In this document: piece after piece, positions 27,498 through 36,079 of the stretch
Layout: each line of letters starts with the position of its first letter
How positions within the stretch are numbered: position 1 is the first letter of the stretch
Assembly (NCBI RefSeq): GCF_003065385.1
Contig: NZ_CP023277.1
Span: forward strand, 1,706,889-1,770,888
Source of the DNA: Polynucleobacter acidiphobus
GTDB lineage: Bacteria; Pseudomonadota; Gammaproteobacteria; Burkholderiales; Burkholderiaceae
Reading direction: 5' to 3'
DNA: 64,000 bases
Translations under genes and position numbers: made by a program
Notes under the pieces: generated by a model
What the model saw: only the letters and a program-made list of their open reading frames with translations
The model's database searches: none
What the model was told of the DNA's origin: nothing

Positions 27498-28352
27498 TTA
27501 CATCCAGTAAATAACGATGTAAAGCCCTAGCCAGACGACGTCAACGAAGTGCCAATACCATGCGGCACCTTCAAAACCAAAGTGATTCTCGGCGGTGAAA
27601 TCACCACGAATCAAACGACGCAAGATAATCGCCAACATCAAGCCGCCCAAGAAGACATGGAATCCATGAAAACCGGTCAGCATGAAGAAGGTTGATCCGT
27701 AAATTCCAGAGGTAAGTTTCAGGTTCAGATCGTTATAAGCATGGATGTATTCGTAAGCCTGAAAACCCAAGAAAATAAGCCCAAGAAATACCGTGGCAAA
27801 CAATCCATAAATGGCATGCTGGCGATTACCCTCGCGTAAGGCATGATGCGCCCAGGTCACGGTAACGCCTGAGCTTAAGAGCAATAGCGTATTAATCGTT
27901 GGAATTGGCCAGGGGCCAATGGTGCTAAATTTTTGTACCAGATCAGCAGGACCAACGGTTGGCCATGCTGCTACAAAATCAGGCCACAAGAGTTTGTTGT
28001 CCACATCGCCAAGCCAGGGCACTGTAATACTGCGTGCGTAAAATAGGGCCGCAAAGAAAGCGGCAAAGAACATGATCTCGGAAAAGATGAACCAGCTCAT
28101 TGACCAGCGATAGGACACATCGACGTTCACACCGTTCTTGCCGGTATTGGACTCCGAGATTGCGTCACCAAACCAACCATAAAGCACAAACAGTACATAA
28201 ATAACCGCTGCTAGGACCAGCGGTCCTCCCCATGAGAGGCCATTGACCCAAGCGGACATGCCGCCGCCAAAGCCAAGCAGTCCAATACTAGCAAGGACGG
28301 GATATTTTGAGGGGCCCGGGACAAAATAATACGGTGTGGAGTTTGATGACAT
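27498..28352 (-). CDS. ctaE: Cytochrome c oxidase subunit III
   Basis: Seven-helix membrane subunit of the aa3/caa3-type oxidase. The 284-aa sequence shows YYFVPGPSKYPVLASIG, the FSEIMFFAAFFAALFYAR segment with the conserved Glu, TVTWAHHALREGNR, TGFHGFHVFLGG and the closing AAWYWHFVDVVWLGLY. It follows the DUF2970 gene by 21 bases in the cox operon. Confidence 0.96.
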   Translation of the reverse strand: MSSNSTPYYFVPGPSKYPVLASIGLLGFGGGMSAWVNGLSWGGPLVLAAVIYVLFVLYGWFGDAISESNTGKNGVNVDVSYRWSMSWFIFSEIMFFAAFFAALFYARSITVPWLGDVDNKLLWPDFVAAWPTVGPADLVQKFSTIGPWPIPTINTLLLLSSGVTVTWAHHALREGNRQHAIYGLFATVFLGLIFLGFQAYEYIHAYNDLNLKLTSGIYGSTFFMLTGFHGFHVFLGGLMLAIILRRLIRGDFTAENHFGFEGAAWYWHFVDVVWLGLYIVIYWM

Positions 28353-28373
28353 CGCGCTCTTTCTAACTAAAAA

Positions 28374-28568
28374 TTAATTGGTTACCACTAAATTCACAAT
28401 CAACAAAAGGATCGCCATAAATAGTACAGCGCCCAATACGCCAGCAATGATGATGTGCACAAAACTCAAGCTTGCAACATCATTTTGCAATCCTGCTTTA
28501 TTACGAATCCCTAAAAACGCCCACAAAACTGCGCGCATTGAGCGAAAGAAGCTGGGCTGTTTGTTCAT
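28374..28568 (-). CDS. DUF2970 small membrane protein
   Basis: A 64-aa protein with an amphipathic N-terminus (SFFRSMRAVLWAFLGIR) and a single C-terminal transmembrane helix at about residues 38-62. This is the DUF2970 family, consistently encoded between ctaG and ctaE in beta- and gammaproteobacterial cox operons. Its ATG overlaps the ctaG stop by 4 bases. Likely an assembly or stability factor, but function is not established. Confidence 0.88.
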   Translation of the reverse strand: MNKQPSFFRSMRAVLWAFLGIRNKAGLQNDVASLSFVHIIIAGVLGAVLFMAILLLIVNLVVTN

Positions 28569-29161
28569 GACGACACTTTCTTCTTGGGCTCTTTGCTATT
28601 AGCAACAGGCTTTGGTATGCCGGTCTCAAAAAAGGTATACGACAGGGTAATTGTTTTAACGTCTTTTGGAAGATTGGGATCAACAATAAATACCACCGGC
28701 ATTTGCCGAATCTGATGTGGGGTCAGAGCTTGCTCTTGAAAACAAAAGCATTCGATCTTCGTAAAAAACTCCGTAGCGGTCTTTGGAGCATAGCTGGGAA
28801 TCGCCTGAGCAGCGACTGGGCGATCCAAAGTATTAACGACTTCATAAACGATCTCGTGCATCTCGCCTGGATGAACTTCAAGAAAATTCTTAACCGGCTT
28901 AAAAGCAAAGGGGCCGCGACTGTTGGAGTCAAACTCAATCGTGATCGTTCGACTGTAATCAACCTGGGTATTACCTGGCTTGCTTGCTCCATAAGCACGC
29001 ACACCGTAATTATTTTTGCTGGTGACAACATTAATGCCGGTCACTTCACAAAGGGCTTTATACAGAGGCACTAAGGCATAACCAAACCCAAACATCAATA
29101 CAGCAAGCAAAAGAAGCTTTAGCAGAATTTGCTTATTGAGAGCGCCTAGATTGTTTGCCAT
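28565..29161 (-). CDS. ctaG: Cytochrome oxidase copper assembly protein CtaG/COX11
   Basis: Delivers copper to the CuB site of subunit I. The 198-aa protein has one N-terminal transmembrane helix, the juxtamembrane motif VPLYKALCEVTGIN, and the copper-binding CFCF motif (KIECFCFQEQALTP) followed by MPVVFIVDP. It starts 4 bases after the stop of the 41-aa assembly gene. Confidence 0.95.
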   Translation of the reverse strand: MANNLGALNKQILLKLLLLAVLMFGFGYALVPLYKALCEVTGINVVTSKNNYGVRAYGASKPGNTQVDYSRTITIEFDSNSRGPFAFKPVKNFLEVHPGEMHEIVYEVVNTLDRPVAAQAIPSYAPKTATEFFTKIECFCFQEQALTPHQIRQMPVVFIVDPNLPKDVKTITLSYTFFETGIPKPVANSKEPKKKVSS

Positions 29162-29165
29162 ATGA

Positions 29166-29291
29166 CTAACCTAAGATCCAATACTTTAATACGATGCCTA
29201 AGAAAAAAGTCAACGCAATCGATAGCAAGACCGCCGCTAGGCGGCGGTTGCTCATCAAAGGATTTGATCGCTCGGTCACGTAAGCTGCCAT
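29166..29291 (-). CDS. Cytochrome oxidase small assembly protein (41 aa)
   Basis: A short ORF missed by length filters. The start codon overlaps the ctaD stop (TAATG) and the stop falls 4 bases before ctaG. The product reads [20 protein letters not shown], followed by one hydrophobic helix (VLLSIALTFFLGIVLKYWIL) and a final Gly. It matches the small cytochrome oxidase assembly proteins encoded between ctaD and ctaG in Burkholderiales (N-term SNRRL followed by a single TM helix). Tight coupling on both sides supports it being real. Confidence 0.85.
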   Translation of the reverse strand: MAAYVTERSNPLMSNRRLAAVLLSIALTFFLGIVLKYWILG

Positions 29292-30883
29292 TAGCTAATT
29301 TTGGGCGGCTGCTCAAATGTGTGGAATGGTGCGGGCGATGGAACTGTCCACTCCAAGGTATTAGCTGTCTCCCATGGATTATCTGGAGCCTTCTTACCAT
29401 GGCCACGGTATGCAGGCAACACGACATACAACAAGAAATAAACCTGCATTAAGCCAAAGCCCAGACCGCCGATTGAAGCAATTAAATTGAAATCAGCAAA
29501 CTGAGTTGGGTAATCCGCATAGCGACGTGGCATACCTGCTAAACCCAAGAAGTGCATTGGGAAGAAGGTGAGGTTAAAAAAGAACATCGAACCCCAGAAA
29601 TGAACCTTACCCCGGAACTCATCGGCCATACGACCGGTCCACTTTGGACACCAGTAATAAAAGCCTGCAAACATCGCAAAGAGCGAACCTGCCACCAATA
29701 CATAGTGGAAGTGAGCAACTACATAGTAGGTATCTTGCAAGCCAATATCAATTGGAGCCATTGCCAAAACTAGTCCGGTGAAGCCACCGATCGTGAACAC
29801 AAAGATGAATCCAATCGCCCATAACATGGGGGTTTCAAAGGTCATTGACCCTTTCCACATGGTCGCAACCCAGTTAAAAATCTTTACCCCGGTTGGCACT
29901 GCAATCAGCATCGTGGCATACATAAAGAAGAGCTGACCAGTTACTGGCATACCAGTGGTAAACATGTGGTGAGCCCAAACAATAAATGACAAGATTGCGA
30001 TAGATGATGTGGCATAAACCATCGAGGCGTAGCCAAACAAACGCTTTCTAGCAAAAACAGGAACCACCTCGCTGATAATGCCAAACGCGGGCAAGATCAT
30101 GATGTAAACCTCGGGGTGACCGAAGAACCAGAAGATATGCTGGTACATCACAGGATCACCACCACCAGCTGCAGAGAAGAAGCTAGTTCCAAAATGACGG
30201 TCGGTGAGAACCATGGTGATCGCGCCAGCTAACACAGGCATCACAGCAATTAATAAATAGGCAGTAATCAACCAGGTCCAGCAGAACATTGGCATCTTCA
30301 TGAGTGTCATGCCTGGTGCGCGCATATTCAAAATGGTCACAATGATGTTGATCGAACCCATGATCGATGAAGCGCCTAACAAGTGAAGTGCGAAGATGGC
30401 CATATCCATCCCTGGGCCCATTTGCAAGGTCAACGGTGCATACAGGGTCCAGCCACCAGAAGGCGCGCCACCTGGTGCCAAAAATGAACCAAACAAAAGT
30501 AATGCAGCAACTGGCAGAATCCAGAAACTGAAATTGTTCATGCGAGCAAACGCCATATCAGACGCGCCAATTTGCAAAGGAATCATCCAGTTTGCAAAAC
30601 CCACGAAAGCGGGCATGATGGCACCGAACACCATCACCAAGCCGTGCATGGTAGTTAACTGATTAAAGAACTCGGGACGTAAATATTGCAATCCGGGCTG
30701 GAAAAGCTCCAAGCGAATACCAAGCGCCATGACGCCGCCCGCCAGAAGGCTCACGAATGCGAAGATCAAGTACATCGTACCGATGTCTTTGTGGTTGGTT
30801 GCAAACAACCAGCGACGCCATCCATGTGGATGGTCGTGGGCATGATCGTGTGCGTGATCGTGGGTTGTGGATATGGTGCTCAT
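29291..30883 (-). CDS. ctaD: Cytochrome c oxidase subunit I
   Basis: Catalytic subunit with heme a, heme a3 and CuB, pumping protons in the inner membrane. The 530-aa sequence has twelve hydrophobic segments, the opening [18 protein letters not shown], the CuB/active-site region [28 protein letters not shown], and the heme-binding [13 protein letters not shown]. The N-terminus is His/Asp-rich ([14 protein letters not shown]), a feature common in related species. GGAG ribosome-binding site 8 bases upstream. Second gene of the cox operon. Confidence 0.98.
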   Translation of the reverse strand: MSTISTTHDHAHDHAHDHPHGWRRWLFATNHKDIGTMYLIFAFVSLLAGGVMALGIRLELFQPGLQYLRPEFFNQLTTMHGLVMVFGAIMPAFVGFANWMIPLQIGASDMAFARMNNFSFWILPVAALLLFGSFLAPGGAPSGGWTLYAPLTLQMGPGMDMAIFALHLLGASSIMGSINIIVTILNMRAPGMTLMKMPMFCWTWLITAYLLIAVMPVLAGAITMVLTDRHFGTSFFSAAGGGDPVMYQHIFWFFGHPEVYIMILPAFGIISEVVPVFARKRLFGYASMVYATSSIAILSFIVWAHHMFTTGMPVTGQLFFMYATMLIAVPTGVKIFNWVATMWKGSMTFETPMLWAIGFIFVFTIGGFTGLVLAMAPIDIGLQDTYYVVAHFHYVLVAGSLFAMFAGFYYWCPKWTGRMADEFRGKVHFWGSMFFFNLTFFPMHFLGLAGMPRRYADYPTQFADFNLIASIGGLGFGLMQVYFLLYVVLPAYRGHGKKAPDNPWETANTLEWTVPSPAPFHTFEQPPKIS

Positions 30884-30923
30884 GATTTGCTCCGGTTTAA
30901 TTCAATTCGTTATATAGGTTCAA

Positions 30924-32078
30924 TTATTTTCCAGCACGAACAGTAGCGAACTCTTGGGTTTGAACCACTTCACCCGTTTTGTTGCCCCATGCATTTCGGT
31001 AATAGGTCATTACGGCCGCCAAGTCTCCATCAGAGATAACACCACCCCATTTAGGCATAGCACCCTTACCGTTAATCAAAATATTGAAGTTAGCCGCTTT
31101 CGGACCTAAGGCAACCTTGCTGCCATCCAATGCAGGGAACGCGCCGGCACCCTTACCGTTGGCTTGATGACAAGCAGCGCAATTAGCAGCATATACCTTG
31201 GCACCACGATCCATTTGCTCAGCTAAGGTGTAGACCTTGCTAGGATCATCTGCATTGGCAGCCATTTCTTTTTTCTTTTCTTCAACCCACTTGGTGTAAT
31301 CCTCATCCGAAACGACTCTAACCACGATGGGCATAAATGCGTGCTGCGCACCGCAAAGCTCTGAACACTGCCCACGGAAGGTGCCAATTTTTTCAGCTCT
31401 AAACCAGGTATCACGCACAAAGCCAGGAATGGCGTCTTGCTTTACGCCAAAGGCAGGAACGGTCCATGCATGAATCACATCGTTCGCAGTTGTGATTAAA
31501 CGAATCTTTTTATTCACTGGCACAACCATCTCATGATCAACTTCCATCAGATAGGTTGGGCTCTTGGGTGCGAGATTATTAATTGCTTCGCGTGAAGTCG
31601 ACATGGTCGAAAGGAAGCTGATACCCTCTCCCTCACCCTTAATATAGTCATAACCCCACTTCCACTGATAGCCCGTGGTTTTAATGGTGATGTCTGCATT
31701 GGTGGTGTCCTTCATCGCGACCACTGTTTTGGTGGCAGGTAGGGCCATGCCAATCACAATCAGCAGCGGGATGACGGTCCAAATGATTTCAACAGATGTG
31801 CTCTCATGAAACGATGCGGGCTGAGCGCCTTTGGATTTGCGATGCTTGTAAATCGAATAAAACATCACTGAGAAAACACCAATAAAGATCACCAAGCAAA
31901 TGATCATCATCATCCAATGCAACCAATGAATCTCTTCCATAATTTTGGTTGCAGGGGCGGGGAAATTGAGTTGATTTACCTTAGGGCCGCCTGGCATATC
32001 TTGCGCCGCAACAGCAAAACTCCAGATTCCAAAACCAAGGGCAAGCCAAATTTTTGTCAGCAATTTACGAATATTCAT
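30924..32078 (-). CDS. ctaC: Cytochrome c oxidase subunit II with C-terminal cytochrome c domain
   Basis: Electron-entry subunit. The 384-aa protein has a signal peptide (cut near AVAA|QD), two transmembrane helices, the CuA domain with CSELCGAQHAFM and the upstream HAWTVPAFGVK, and a fused cytochrome c domain with CAACH and the likely axial Met in GAMPKWGG. The fusion defines a caa3-type oxidase. It is the first gene of the cox operon, with TATAAT at 32158-32163 and a leader of about 70 bases. Confidence 0.96.
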   Translation of the reverse strand: MNIRKLLTKIWLALGFGIWSFAVAAQDMPGGPKVNQLNFPAPATKIMEEIHWLHWMMMIICLVIFIGVFSVMFYSIYKHRKSKGAQPASFHESTSVEIIWTVIPLLIVIGMALPATKTVVAMKDTTNADITIKTTGYQWKWGYDYIKGEGEGISFLSTMSTSREAINNLAPKSPTYLMEVDHEMVVPVNKKIRLITTANDVIHAWTVPAFGVKQDAIPGFVRDTWFRAEKIGTFRGQCSELCGAQHAFMPIVVRVVSDEDYTKWVEEKKKEMAANADDPSKVYTLAEQMDRGAKVYAANCAACHQANGKGAGAFPALDGSKVALGPKAANFNILINGKGAMPKWGGVISDGDLAAVMTYYRNAWGNKTGEVVQTQEFATVRAGK

Positions 32079-32157
32079 TTTTTTCTCAAATTTAAGAGCA
32101 GCGCACCCAATAAACTCCAGTCGCTTATCCGCCCACTAATCACCAATTAGACACTGA

Positions 32158-32163
32158 ATTATA
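32158..32163 (-). promoter_or_regulatory. Consensus -10 TATAAT of the cox operon
   Basis: TATAAT on the minus strand, 79 bases before the ctaC ATG. The -35 position (about 32181-32186) reads GACTTC and is poor, which would fit activator dependence or a regulated promoter. Confidence 0.5.
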
Positions 32164-32174
32164 GGATGATTTGC

Positions 32175-32188
32175 TTGACAGAAGTCAT
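32175..32188. promoter_or_regulatory. CRP/FNR-like inverted repeat at the cox promoter
   Basis: TTGAC-AGAA-GTCAT, an imperfect dyad resembling the TTGAT-N4-ATCAA sites of the CRP/FNR family, overlapping the -35 position of the ctaC promoter and centred about 30 bases upstream of the predicted start. Upstream, a separate 12-bp palindrome GTAAGTACTTAC lies at 32234-32245. The rest of 32079-32264 is AT-rich with nothing else recognised. Confidence 0.35.
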
Positions 32189-32264
32189 TTTGTGATTTCC
32201 TTTGGGGCAAACCCTATATATAGATAATTAAATGTAAGTACTTACTTATAAATTAGCTTTGGAA

Positions 32265-33026
32265 CTATTTACGTTTAATTGCGTCTACGCGAATATATGC
32301 CGATTTGGCATCCCCAGTACTAAGATTTTTTGCCAAAACCCAAGCGTGCCCATAAACGATTTCAAGGGTCAACTTTAGGGGGGTCGGAACCCTAAGCTGA
32401 TGGAATTGCGTTCCCGTAGAAATGAGTCCCAGAGCTAGGCCATCCTCGTAAAGCGCCTGACCGGTTTCGTACTCCAAATGAAGAAATTCCATATCCATCA
32501 CAGGGTCCGAATACCGATTCTGAACTAAGGCATCCCCAATATCGTGCATGTCGAGGGCACCTGGCAAGGTTTGCATTTGGCTACCATCCGGGTTGGCATC
32601 CCGCAGCTCCTTCCCCGTATCAGGGCCCAAATAGGCAAATGAAATCAAGCCGCCTTCTCTCAGGTGCAGGTGACAGCTCGCCAACCAGGCACTTGGGTTA
32701 CTGCGATTTTGCAAACATAAATTACTAAGAATTAAATCGTAGGATGCATTGACTGGAATCCCCCGATCCAATACTCGGCCTGAATTCAGTAAGGCACGAC
32801 CGAGCACCTGTTTAAGTTTGACCCCCAATGGAATCGTTCCCTGAGTTTGAGGATCAAGGATGGTGTCAATTTGCGCACCAGGAAAACGCTTAATAAATGC
32901 TCTGCGATTAAGTCCAGAAAAATCAGGTTCGAGCAAAATGTGTTTTGGCGATAGCTTGATGGGCGCTAGCTTATCAAGCATTCGCTCTTGAATCTCAGTT
33001 CGAAGCCATGAAAGAGAAGTGGTCAT
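32265..33026 (-). CDS. BioC-like methyltransferase-fold protein
   Basis: A 253-aa protein resembling malonyl-ACP O-methyltransferase BioC: DLILSNLCLQNRSNP and GGLISFAYLGPDTGKELR are characteristic. However, the glycine-rich SAM motif expected at about residue 30 (E/DxGxGxG) reads HILLEPDFSG, so cofactor binding is uncertain. The upstream in-frame ATG at 33077 would overlap comF; the ATG at 33026 is preceded by TATACT and 6 bases. No other bio genes are in the window apart from birA. May be a biotin-pathway enzyme or a divergent relative. Confidence 0.7.
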   Translation of the reverse strand: MTTSLSWLRTEIQERMLDKLAPIKLSPKHILLEPDFSGLNRRAFIKRFPGAQIDTILDPQTQGTIPLGVKLKQVLGRALLNSGRVLDRGIPVNASYDLILSNLCLQNRSNPSAWLASCHLHLREGGLISFAYLGPDTGKELRDANPDGSQMQTLPGALDMHDIGDALVQNRYSDPVMDMEFLHLEYETGQALYEDGLALGLISTGTQFHQLRVPTPLKLTLEIVYGHAWVLAKNLSTGDAKSAYIRVDAIKRK

Positions 33027-33032
33027 CGAATC

Positions 33033-33040
33033 AGTATACT
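33033..33040. promoter_or_regulatory. Palindromic shared -10 (AGTATACT) between bioC-like gene and comF
   Basis: AGTATACT is its own reverse complement, giving TATACT on both strands. On the minus strand it ends 6 bases before the bioC-like ATG (leaderless prediction); on the plus strand it ends 10 bases before the comF ATG. The whole intergenic gap is 24 bases. Confidence 0.45.
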
Positions 33041-33050
33041 CAGCGCCCCG

Positions 33051-33776
33051 ATGAGCTGGCTTCGTACTGCAACCCAATATTTAATTCCGACACTGTGCAT
33101 GGTGTGCGAGCAAGTACAAGCTGAAATTGTATGCTTTCCATGTCGCGATCGCATTGCTCAAAACCGCTTGCAATTTGGTCCATCGTGTCTAGTTTGTGCG
33201 CTACCAATCAGGCCGCATCAATCACTTTGTGCTCAGTGTGAACAAGCAAAGCCAGCCTTTGATCACGTGACTTATCTCGACCTCTATCAAGAACCATTAC
33301 GTCAAGCGCTTCACCTTTTAAAGTACCAAAAGAGGCTAGCATGCGCTAGTGGCTTTGCCCTCTTGTGGAATGTATTTCATCAACATACTCTCAAAGCATG
33401 CGATGCGGATGTCTTAATTCCAGTACCGCTAAATCCAACAAAATTAGCAGCGCGCGGCTTCAATCAAGCATGGGAAATCGCAAAACGGTTTGATCTTCCG
33501 AAATCCATCCGACGCATTCCAAACCTAGTGATTTGCCACCCAACCCACACTGCTCAGGCAAGCCTTAATCGTGCTGAGCGAACCGTATCGACGCAAGACC
33601 GTTTTGCATTGAAAGGGGGTGCGGCATCCATGATTCGGGACCAACATATCCTCATTGTGGATGATGTGATGACCACTGGCTCAACCATCCACTCGTTAGC
33701 AACAACTCTCAAAAAGTCTGGGGCAAAACGGGTGAGCGCATGGACCATCTTACGCACACCCCCTTGGGAATCTTAG
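33051..33776 (+). CDS. ComF family phosphoribosyltransferase-like protein
   Basis: A 241-aa protein with an N-terminal zinc-ribbon of CxxC pairs (CMVC, CFPC, CLVC, CAQC) and a C-terminal PRTase-type loop HILIVDDVMTTGSTIHSL. The family is named after Bacillus ComFC and is linked to natural DNA uptake (E. coli GntX); the exact reaction is unknown. Its partner at 32265-33026 is divergent, and trmL follows after 18 bases. Confidence 0.9.
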   Translation: MSWLRTATQYLIPTLCMVCEQVQAEIVCFPCRDRIAQNRLQFGPSCLVCALPIRPHQSLCAQCEQAKPAFDHVTYLDLYQEPLRQALHLLKYQKRLACASGFALLWNVFHQHTLKACDADVLIPVPLNPTKLAARGFNQAWEIAKRFDLPKSIRRIPNLVICHPTHTAQASLNRAERTVSTQDRFALKGGAASMIRDQHILIVDDVMTTGSTIHSLATTLKKSGAKRVSAWTILRTPPWES

Positions 33777-33782
33777 GTGCAA

Positions 33783-33788
33783 TATGAT
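33783..33788 (+). promoter_or_regulatory. -10-like element TATGAT before trmL
   Basis: TATGAT, then GCTGCT, then the trmL ATG at 33795. The 6-base spacing matches the window-wide leaderless pattern and supports this ATG over the in-frame GTG at 33777. Confidence 0.42.
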
Positions 33789-33794
33789 GCTGCT

Positions 33795-34265
33795 ATGTTT
33801 AATGTCGTTTTATTTGAACCTGAAATCCCACCCAATACCGGGAATATCATCCGCTTATGCGCCAATACCGGTGCACAATTGCATCTCATCAAACCGCTTG
33901 GCTTTCCTCTTGAACACGCCAAATTAAAGCGCGCGGGCCTGGACTACCATGAGTTTGCCAATCTCAAACTGTATGAGAACTGGTCGGACTTTCTAACAAC
34001 TACGCAGGCAGATCTGCAGCGTGTCTTTGCTCTAACAACCAAAGGCCAGCGCTCCATACTTCATTCGGAATTTCACTCAAACGATTATTTTGTATTTGGA
34101 TCAGAGACTAAAGGAATTAGTGATGAGGTACGTGCTAGCATTCCTCGCGAGAATCATTTGCGGCTAGCAATGCTTCCTAACAGTCGCAGCTTAAATCTTT
34201 CAAACTCAGTGGCAGTCGTGGTTTATGAAGCTTGGCGCCAACACCAATTCCGGGGTGGGGCTTAA
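33795..34265 (+). CDS. trmL: tRNA (cytidine/uridine-34 2'-O)-methyltransferase
   Basis: SPOUT-class methyltransferase acting on the wobble base of tRNA-Leu isoacceptors. The 156-aa protein starts [20 protein letters not shown], contains the knot residues [10 protein letters not shown] and [24 protein letters not shown]. Starting at 33795 restores the standard N-terminus. Its last 4 bases overlap the end of convergent gpsA. Confidence 0.95.
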   Translation: MFNVVLFEPEIPPNTGNIIRLCANTGAQLHLIKPLGFPLEHAKLKRAGLDYHEFANLKLYENWSDFLTTTQADLQRVFALTTKGQRSILHSEFHSNDYFVFGSETKGISDEVRASIPRENHLRLAMLPNSRSLNLSNSVAVVVYEAWRQHQFRGGA

Positions 34266-35272
34266 GTTTCCGATTTAGGCCCGCGGCCCATTAAGGTCCG
34301 AACCCCATCCTCGGGACTCAGTTGACCATTGAGTACGTGACTAACCGTTGTGCAAATTGGCATCTCGACCTGATGTTGTTTAGCCAAATCACTCACGGCT
34401 TGCGCACACAAGACACCCTCAGCCACATGACCAAGCGCGGCTAACACCCGGTCCAAGGGTTCACCAGCAGCAAGCGATAAGCCCACGCGGCGGTTGCGCG
34501 ATAAATCACCCGTTGCGGTCAAAATAAGATCGCCCAAACCAGTCAGCCCCATGCAGGTCTCGCTCTTACCACCCACTGCTTTAACCAAACGCATCATTTC
34601 AGCCAAGCCACGAGTTAATAAGGCAGCACGGGCATTCATACCCAATCCCAAACCATCACCAATTCCAGCGGCAATCGCTAATACATTTTTCACCGCACCA
34701 CCAAGCTCAACGCCAATCAAATCGTCGCTTGCATACACCCGAATATTTCCATGGTGAAACGCAGTTTGTATGCGCAGACAAAATTCAGGTGTAGCGCTTG
34801 CAACCGTCAAAGCGCAAGGCAAGCCCTCGCCAACTTCACGGGCAAAGCTAGGGCCTGATAAAACACCCACTGCATGCGCATGGGTGGCGAACCGCTCTTG
34901 TTCGCGCCCGACAACCTGGTGAGGAAGTAGGGAGGTTTTGGGTTCCAACCCTTTGCAAAGCCACAAAATATTGAAAGGGTGTCGTGCCGTTTTAAAAACA
35001 TCGGCTGCTGTACTTGCTAACCCAGCCATCGGGGTCGCAATCACTAATAGGTCGTCGGCCCCCAATCGGCTAACGGCTTTCTCAAAATCGGACTCAACCA
35101 ATAGTGCATTGGGTAGAGCAACAGCCGGTAAATACTGCTTATTTTCTTGCTCCCTACGTATAGCTTCGGCAGCATTTGGGTTACGCGCCCAAAGACAAAC
35201 CGAATGGTGACTAGCAGCGGATATAGCAATGGCTGTACCCCATGCTCCTGCCCCTAGGACCGATATATTCAT
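34262..35272 (-). CDS. gpsA: Glycerol-3-phosphate dehydrogenase [NAD(P)+]
   Basis: Reduces dihydroxyacetone phosphate to glycerol-3-phosphate for phospholipid synthesis. The 336-aa enzyme has the Rossmann start [29 protein letters not shown], the catalytic Lys region [20 protein letters not shown], and the C-terminal [12 protein letters not shown]. The start overlaps the secB stop (TAATG). Last gene of yibN-grxC-secB-gpsA, the order known from E. coli. Confidence 0.97.
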   Translation of the reverse strand: MNISVLGAGAWGTAIAISAASHHSVCLWARNPNAAEAIRREQENKQYLPAVALPNALLVESDFEKAVSRLGADDLLVIATPMAGLASTAADVFKTARHPFNILWLCKGLEPKTSLLPHQVVGREQERFATHAHAVGVLSGPSFAREVGEGLPCALTVASATPEFCLRIQTAFHHGNIRVYASDDLIGVELGGAVKNVLAIAAGIGDGLGLGMNARAALLTRGLAEMMRLVKAVGGKSETCMGLTGLGDLILTATGDLSRNRRVGLSLAAGEPLDRVLAALGHVAEGVLCAQAVSDLAKQHQVEMPICTTVSHVLNGQLSPEDGVRTLMGRGPKSET

Positions 35273-35787
35273 TAGTTGGGCAAAATAATCTTGCTCTCTG
35301 CCTCACCATTACCGGCTTGCGCTCCCTGAGCTGCCTGGGCCTGAGCCAAACGATGCTCATACATGCCATGGAAGTTGATATCGGCAAGATGAATGGGCTG
35401 AAAGCCAGCACGACTAATAATGTCAGCAACGTTCGAACGCAAATAGGGAAAGATGATGCTTGGGCAAGTGATACCAAGCATGGGATCAATTTGCTCAATT
35501 GGGATATTTTTAAACTCAAAAATACCGGCTTGCTTGGCTTCGACCAGGAACATGACCTTGCCTTCAACGCGAGCGGTGACTGTACTCAAGAGGGCAACCT
35601 CAAACAACTCATCACTTAAACGATCAACCGCAATATCCAATTCCACCTGAATCTGTGGCTCACTAGCAACCAACAAAATACCGGGGGCATTGGGTTGCTC
35701 GAGTGATAAATCTTTTAAATAAACACGTTGGATGACAAACGAAGGTTCATTTGAACCCGTTGCTGAATTCGTTGCAGCATCACTCAT
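35272..35787 (-). CDS. secB: Protein-export chaperone SecB
   Basis: Cytosolic homotetrameric chaperone that keeps preproteins unfolded and hands them to SecA. The 171-aa sequence has [41 protein letters not shown], and the SecA-contacting [22 protein letters not shown], plus a longer Gln/Ala-rich tail. It lies between grxC and gpsA, with a purine-rich ribosome-binding site (GGAAAGAGAG). Confidence 0.96.
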   Translation of the reverse strand: MSDAATNSATGSNEPSFVIQRVYLKDLSLEQPNAPGILLVASEPQIQVELDIAVDRLSDELFEVALLSTVTARVEGKVMFLVEAKQAGIFEFKNIPIEQIDPMLGITCPSIIFPYLRSNVADIISRAGFQPIHLADINFHGMYEHRLAQAQAAQGAQAGNGEAESKIILPN

Positions 35788-35814
35788 ACAAACTCTCTTT
35801 CCAATTAGAAATGG

Positions 35815-36069
35815 TTAGACTAAAAGCGGATCAAGACCGCCTGCACGATCCAATGCTGCTAGATCATCGTAACCGCCAATATGACGATCACCGATATAAA
35901 TTTGTGGAACAGTCCTGCGACCCGTGCGAGTCATCATTTCTTCTCGCTTGGCTGGATCAACATCAATCAATACTTTTTGTAGATTCTGAACACCCTTTTT
36001 TTGTAAGAGTTTTTCGGCCATCACGCAGTAAGGGCAAACGCGGGTGCTGTACATCAGAACGTCTGGCAT
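35815..36069 (-). CDS. grxC: Glutaredoxin 3
   Basis: Glutathione-dependent dithiol oxidoreductase. The 84-aa protein carries the active site CPYC at residues 12-15, the cis-Pro motif TVPQIYIGD and GGYDDLAALD. Operonic with yibN upstream (10-base gap) and secB downstream. GSH is made by gshA-gshB in the same window. Confidence 0.96.
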   Translation of the reverse strand: MPDVLMYSTRVCPYCVMAEKLLQKKGVQNLQKVLIDVDPAKREEMMTRTGRRTVPQIYIGDRHIGGYDDLAALDRAGGLDPLLV

Positions 36070-36079
36070 TGCTTCCCCA

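Noticed and set aside
30835..30870. Repeated GTGATCGTG-like units suggesting a small tandem repeat
   Set aside because: They encode the His/Asp-rich N-terminus of CtaD, a feature I know from related oxidases.
32175..32180. Plus-strand TTGACA as a -35 for a plus-strand promoter
   Set aside because: No -10 lies 16-18 bases downstream and no plus-strand gene follows; it is better read as half of the dyad at the ctaC promoter.
35242..35619. 125-codon plus-strand ORF over secB
   Set aside because: Mirror frame of secB and the gpsA start; no recognisable protein and the sense genes are certain.
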